From an uncultured Clostridia bacterium (GTDB lineage: Bacteria; Bacillota; Clostridia; Oscillospirales; Acutalibacteraceae): a stretch of DNA of 8,071 bases. The position numbers and the translations under genes are program-made. The DNA is taken from positions 1 to 8,071 of the forward strand of contig CAMUZD010000062.1 in the NCBI GenBank assembly GCA_947165115.1, given 5' to 3'. A model generated the notes under the pieces. The model saw only the letters and a list, made by a program, of their open reading frames with translations, did not search any database and had not been told where the DNA came from. Shown here one piece after another: positions 5,414 through 8,071 of the stretch (positions are counted from its first letter, which is position 1; every line of letters starts with the position of its first letter).

Positions 5414-7360
5414 ATGGGCAATCTTGAGCGCAACCCCAATGTCAAGACCTATACCCGCAAGGAACTTGTCGGTTACCTTACCGGTCTTGCAGGCCAGAAC
5501 ATCATTTATAATATCATCGCAACCGGTCTGGCTTTCTATTTCCAGAGCGTTATCTTCCTGCCGGCAATTGCCTGCTCGCTGATTTTCGCGCTTGCGAGAG
5601 TCTGGGATGCTGTCAATGACCCGATGATGGGTACCATCGTTGATAAAACTCATACTAAATGGGGTAAATGCAAGCCTTATCTTCTTTTTGTTCCGGTAAT
5701 CATTATGATTACTACCATACTCCCGTTTGTCAATAATATGTATGCAGAGCCGAATGATCTTCATGAAGTTATGCTTCAGGATTCCAAGGCCTATGTTGAT
5801 TTTGTCGACAGCGATCTTACCAAGGAGCTCGAGTATGACGGCGTGAAGTATCTCTTCGTTCCCGCTGACGGAACATGGGAGCTTCAGAAGGATGCCGAGG
5901 GCAAGACTCTTATGGATGAAGACGGCAACATAATCAAGACCAAGGTAATGATCTATACGGCCGATGACAAGCAGCCTGTAGCAGATACGGCTCTTGCCGA
6001 AACAATTCTCCAGGAATTCCAGAGCGAGCTCGGCTTTGTCAAGAAGACCGGTGCCAAAGCGGCGCTTATTATTGCTTGGGCAGCGATTTCTTATGTTCTT
6101 TGGGGTATGACTTATACTATCGGTGATATTCCTCTCTGGGGTGTAACATCGCTTATGACAGAGGATCAGCACGACCGCGCAAAGGTTCTCACCCTTGCCC
6201 GTGCAGTTGCCAACGTCGGTATGATAGGAACTTTATTTACTATGATTGCTCCTGCTTTCCAGGGGATGTTCAAGGCGCGCGGTATGGATGAGGCGCACTC
6301 GCTCAGAGCGGCTTATATCACCCTTGCAATCGTTATGACCATATTCGCTTCCGTCCTCTTCCAGTTTGCGGGTATTTCCGTCAAGGAAAAGGTCAATCCC
6401 AAGAACCAGAAAACTTATACTATAAAAGAGAATTTCAAGATCATGTTCGGCAACAAGCCTTTCCGCCAGATTCTTATTTCCGGTATTTTGAGAAGCCCGA
6501 TTCAGCTTCTTGCCATTGTTGCCATGACTCTTGTCATGTATTATTTCTTCAATAACGATATCGGCGCAACGCTCTTTGTGAACGGCGATCTGAATATCAC
6601 TCTTGTTCTCAAGATAGTTATTCTCGTAATCGGCCTGTTCGGCGGTATGATTGCATTCCCGCTCTTTGTGCCGAAGTTCATCAATAAATTTGAGAAAAAG
6701 AAACTCTATAATTTCTTCTCGCTTGTCGGCGCAATTCCCTTTGCTCTCATCTTCGTCTTCTTCCTTATTTCCAAGGGCAATGTCCTCACATGGGGCGGAA
6801 TGCTCGTAATGTCTGTCCTGTTCTTCATGGCAGGCGCTTCGATGGGCTCGCTCAACGTTCTCCAGTCCGTCATGATTGCCGACTGTGTTGACTATGAGGA
6901 ATATCACACAGGCGTTCGTCCCGACGGCGTATTCTTCTCGGGCCAGTCCTTTATCACCAAGCTCTCCGCAGGTATCGCTTCTCTTATTTCCGGTGCTGTC
7001 TATGCGGTGGTTGGCTTCTCGGATAAGAATGTTGCGCTCCTCAATAACGCCCTTGTCAACGGCGCCGATTTCCAGACCTATAATGGCGGTAAATTTGCTG
7101 CGGCAATGTTCTTCCTGATTTCAATCCCGCCGGCAGTAGGTATGGTCCTCGCTGCGATTCCCACTCTGAAATACGCTCTTCCCAATGATGAGCATAAGAG
7201 AATTCTCGCGGCTCTCATCGCAAAGCGCCATGGCGCAGAAGCCGAGCTTGCTCAGGTCGAAGAAGCAGCGGAAACAGTTGTCCCCGCAGACGCAGTTGAA
7301 GCTGTTGAAGACGCGGTAACCGAAACAGCCGAAGAATCAGCTCCAGAAGACGAACAGTAA
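5414..7360 (+). CDS. GPH/MelB-type sugar:cation symporter with external loop insertion
   Basis: 648 residues, clearly longer than the roughly 450-500 usual in the family. Seen: helix II has LARVWDAVNDPMMGTIVD with Asp65 and Asp69 (MelB Asp55/Asp59, cation site), followed by THTKWGKCKPYLL. Helix IV has YTIGDIPLWGV with Thr235 and Asp238 (MelB Thr121/Asp124). The C-half has IADCVDYEEYHTGVRPDG. MelB Asp19 appears to be Asn29, so sugar choice may differ. Between helices III and IV (about residues 109-212) lies an insertion of about 100 hydrophilic, acidic residues which, from family topology, faces outside. After the last helix comes a tail of about 55 residues, of which the final 35 are rich in Glu, Ala and Val. 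AGGAG (5402-5406) is 7 bases before the ATG. The gene is divergent from the leftward operon and probably single, since a terminator follows 15 bases after the stop. Predicted role: cation-driven uptake of a sugar or glycoside; substrate unknown. Confidence 0.92.
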   Translation: MGNLERNPNVKTYTRKELVGYLTGLAGQNIIYNIIATGLAFYFQSVIFLPAIACSLIFALARVWDAVNDPMMGTIVDKTHTKWGKCKPYLLFVPVIIMITTILPFVNNMYAEPNDLHEVMLQDSKAYVDFVDSDLTKELEYDGVKYLFVPADGTWELQKDAEGKTLMDEDGNIIKTKVMIYTADDKQPVADTALAETILQEFQSELGFVKKTGAKAALIIAWAAISYVLWGMTYTIGDIPLWGVTSLMTEDQHDRAKVLTLARAVANVGMIGTLFTMIAPAFQGMFKARGMDEAHSLRAAYITLAIVMTIFASVLFQFAGISVKEKVNPKNQKTYTIKENFKIMFGNKPFRQILISGILRSPIQLLAIVAMTLVMYYFFNNDIGATLFVNGDLNITLVLKIVILVIGLFGGMIAFPLFVPKFINKFEKKKLYNFFSLVGAIPFALIFVFFLISKGNVLTWGGMLVMSVLFFMAGASMGSLNVLQSVMIADCVDYEEYHTGVRPDGVFFSGQSFITKLSAGIASLISGAVYAVVGFSDKNVALLNNALVNGADFQTYNGGKFAAAMFFLISIPPAVGMVLAAIPTLKYALPNDEHKRILAALIAKRHGAEAELAQVEEAAETVVPADAVEAVEDAVTETAEESAPEDEQ

Positions 7361-7375
7361 AATTAAAAATATAAT

Positions 7376-7396
7376 GCCCTCTCTTTTCGAGAGGGC
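7376..7396. terminator. Bidirectional intrinsic terminator
   Basis: An 8-bp GC-rich stem pairs GCCCTCTC (7376-7383) with GAGAGGGC (7389-7396) around a 5-base loop. AT-rich sequence lies on both sides (AAAAATATAAT before, TTATTAATTA after). It sits 15 bases beyond the symporter stop and 7 bases from the stop of the convergent secreted-protein gene, so it probably serves both. Confidence 0.85.
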
Positions 7397-7403
7397 TTAT
7401 TAA

Positions 7404-7919
7404 TTACTTGATTATTCCGATTTGATTAAGTATTGACACTATCCTCATAAACACAAAGAAAGGAACATATTCGAGGTTCATAAAGAAATTGCGGATATAG
7501 TAACCGATTGAGGGGATAACGATTACTTCAACCTCGCAGGTTTTACCGCTTTCGGGTTCCGTAACGGTCACTGTTGCCGAGCCGAGCTTTTTGCCGATAA
7601 TAAGCACGCTTCCGAATCTTGCCTGCTCACCTTTATCGGGCTTAATTTCCAGCACGCTGTCGTCGCTGCAGGTAATCTCTGCTTTGTAAATATCAAATCT
7701 GCTCTCCGATTCCACGGGGAAGGGATAGACCACAAAATATGTCTCTACTCCTTTGTAAGCAATCAGCTTTCCGTCAATTGCCGATGTGTCGAGATAATCA
7801 ATTTCTGGAACTTGAGCGGCAGGCTCATCGGCGGGTTCCTCATCCGCGAATGCGGTGACTGCGGGAATAATCATCAGCAGAGCCAACGCTAAGCAAAGTA
7901 TCTTTTTAATGTGTTTCAT
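7404..7919 (-). CDS. Small secreted Ig-like (Big2-like) protein with hydrophobic C-terminal tail
   Basis: 171 residues. The N-terminus is a typical signal peptide: basic MKHIKK, a hydrophobic core, and a probable cut after AFA at residue 25. Next come an acidic/proline linker (DEEPADEPAAQVPE) and a region at about 50-135 with features of bacterial Ig-like domains: ITCSDDSVLEIKP, then IIGKKLGSATVTVTEPESG, then VEVIVIP. Two cysteines (84 and 128) could form a disulfide outside the cell. The last 35 residues (YIRNFFMNLEYVPFFVFMRI onward) are aromatic and hydrophobic with a few spaced polar residues, suggesting a membrane-associating or partner-binding helix. There is no LPXTG motif or lipobox. 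AAAGGAG (7933-7927) is 7 bases before the ATG. It is transcribed alone towards the symporter, so no functional link is implied. Role unknown; adhesion or envelope association is inference from the fold only. Confidence 0.85.
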   Translation of the reverse strand: MKHIKKILCLALALLMIIPAVTAFADEEPADEPAAQVPEIDYLDTSAIDGKLIAYKGVETYFVVYPFPVESESRFDIYKAEITCSDDSVLEIKPDKGEQARFGSVLIIGKKLGSATVTVTEPESGKTCEVEVIVIPSIGYYIRNFFMNLEYVPFFVFMRIVSILNQIGIIK

Positions 7920-7941
7920 ATCAATTCTCCTTTACAATTTA

Positions 7942-7970
7942 ATTTTAGCATATTTTCCGTATTATTTCAA
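7942..7970 (-). promoter_or_regulatory. SigA-type promoter of the secreted Ig-like gene
   Basis: Minus strand: -35 TTGAAA (7970-7965), 17-bp spacer ending in TGC, -10 TAAAAT (7947-7942), so an extended -10. The expected start is near 7935, leaving a short leader of about 15 bases that is mostly the ribosome binding site. There is no room for a leader-based switch. Confidence 0.8.
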
Positions 7971-8024
7971 CCCGGCATGCGATTCGGCTGTTTTGAGCGA
8001 AAAATAAATAATTTCAAAAAGATA

Positions 8025-8053
8025 TTGATTTTTTAATTATATTGTGATAATAT
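8025..8053 (+). promoter_or_regulatory. SigA-type promoter for a gene beyond the right edge
   Basis: -35 TTGATT (8025-8030), 17-bp spacer ending in TGA, -10 TAATAT (8048-8053), again with the TG extension. The expected start is near 8060. No start codon with a ribosome binding site is seen before the window ends, so the gene it drives is not visible. The 7971-8024 stretch between this and the leftward promoter is AT-rich and has no clear operator. Confidence 0.6.
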
Positions 8054-8071
8054 ATTGACCGTTCCGAATAC

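Noticed and set aside
5321..6172. Long leftward open frame of 283 codons opposite the symporter gene
   Set aside because: It overlaps a well-supported MelB-family gene on the other strand and runs through the divergent promoter region. Its translation is low in family-like features and it has no ribosome binding site, so it is a codon-bias shadow.
6233..6907. Leftward open frame of 224 codons inside the symporter gene
   Set aside because: Fully antisense to conserved transporter helices. Its His/Glu/Asp-rich product is what the reverse complement of hydrophobic codons gives, and no start signal is present.

Overview
The window looks like a piece of a gut- or rumen-type Bacillota (Clostridia) genome. 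This is inferred from strong AGGAGG-type ribosome binding sites, SigA-like promoters with 17-bp spacers and TG-extended -10 boxes, compact U-tailed hairpin terminators, moderate GC, and a small secreted Ig-like protein typical of such genomes. No RNA gene, CRISPR array, transposase or phage gene was seen.

Layout. The left edge holds the last 61 codons of an unrecognised rightward gene. It converges on a bidirectional terminator (192-232) with a three-gene leftward operon that starts from a clear promoter near 5234-5262. In transcription order the operon encodes a divergent GPH/MelB-family transporter (5192-3696), a single-pass membrane protein with a large predicted outside domain (3682-2786), and a large cytoplasmic enzyme with GH57-type motifs followed by an alpha-mannosidase-like (GH38-type) beta-sandwich (2734-242). 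Divergent from this operon, across a 220-bp region with opposed promoters and a spaced inverted repeat, lies a second GPH/MelB-type symporter gene (5414-7360). This one keeps the canonical cation-site aspartates but carries a roughly 100-residue insertion in the outside loop between helices III and IV. It ends at a second bidirectional terminator shared with a convergent gene for a small secreted Ig-like (Big2-like) protein with a hydrophobic C-terminal tail (7919-7404). A rightward promoter at the right edge (8025-8053) points to a gene starting outside the window.

How it may work together (inference). The two transporters would import oligosaccharides or glycosides, and the GH57/GH38-like enzyme, which has no signal peptide, would cleave them in the cytosol. 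The membrane protein encoded between transporter and enzyme may be an accessory factor of the transporter. No regulator gene is visible, so substrate and control remain unknown. The most notable points are the contrast between the two transporters (one has lost the MelB cation-site acids, the other has an extra external domain), the unknown membrane protein in the operon, and the composite hydrolase.
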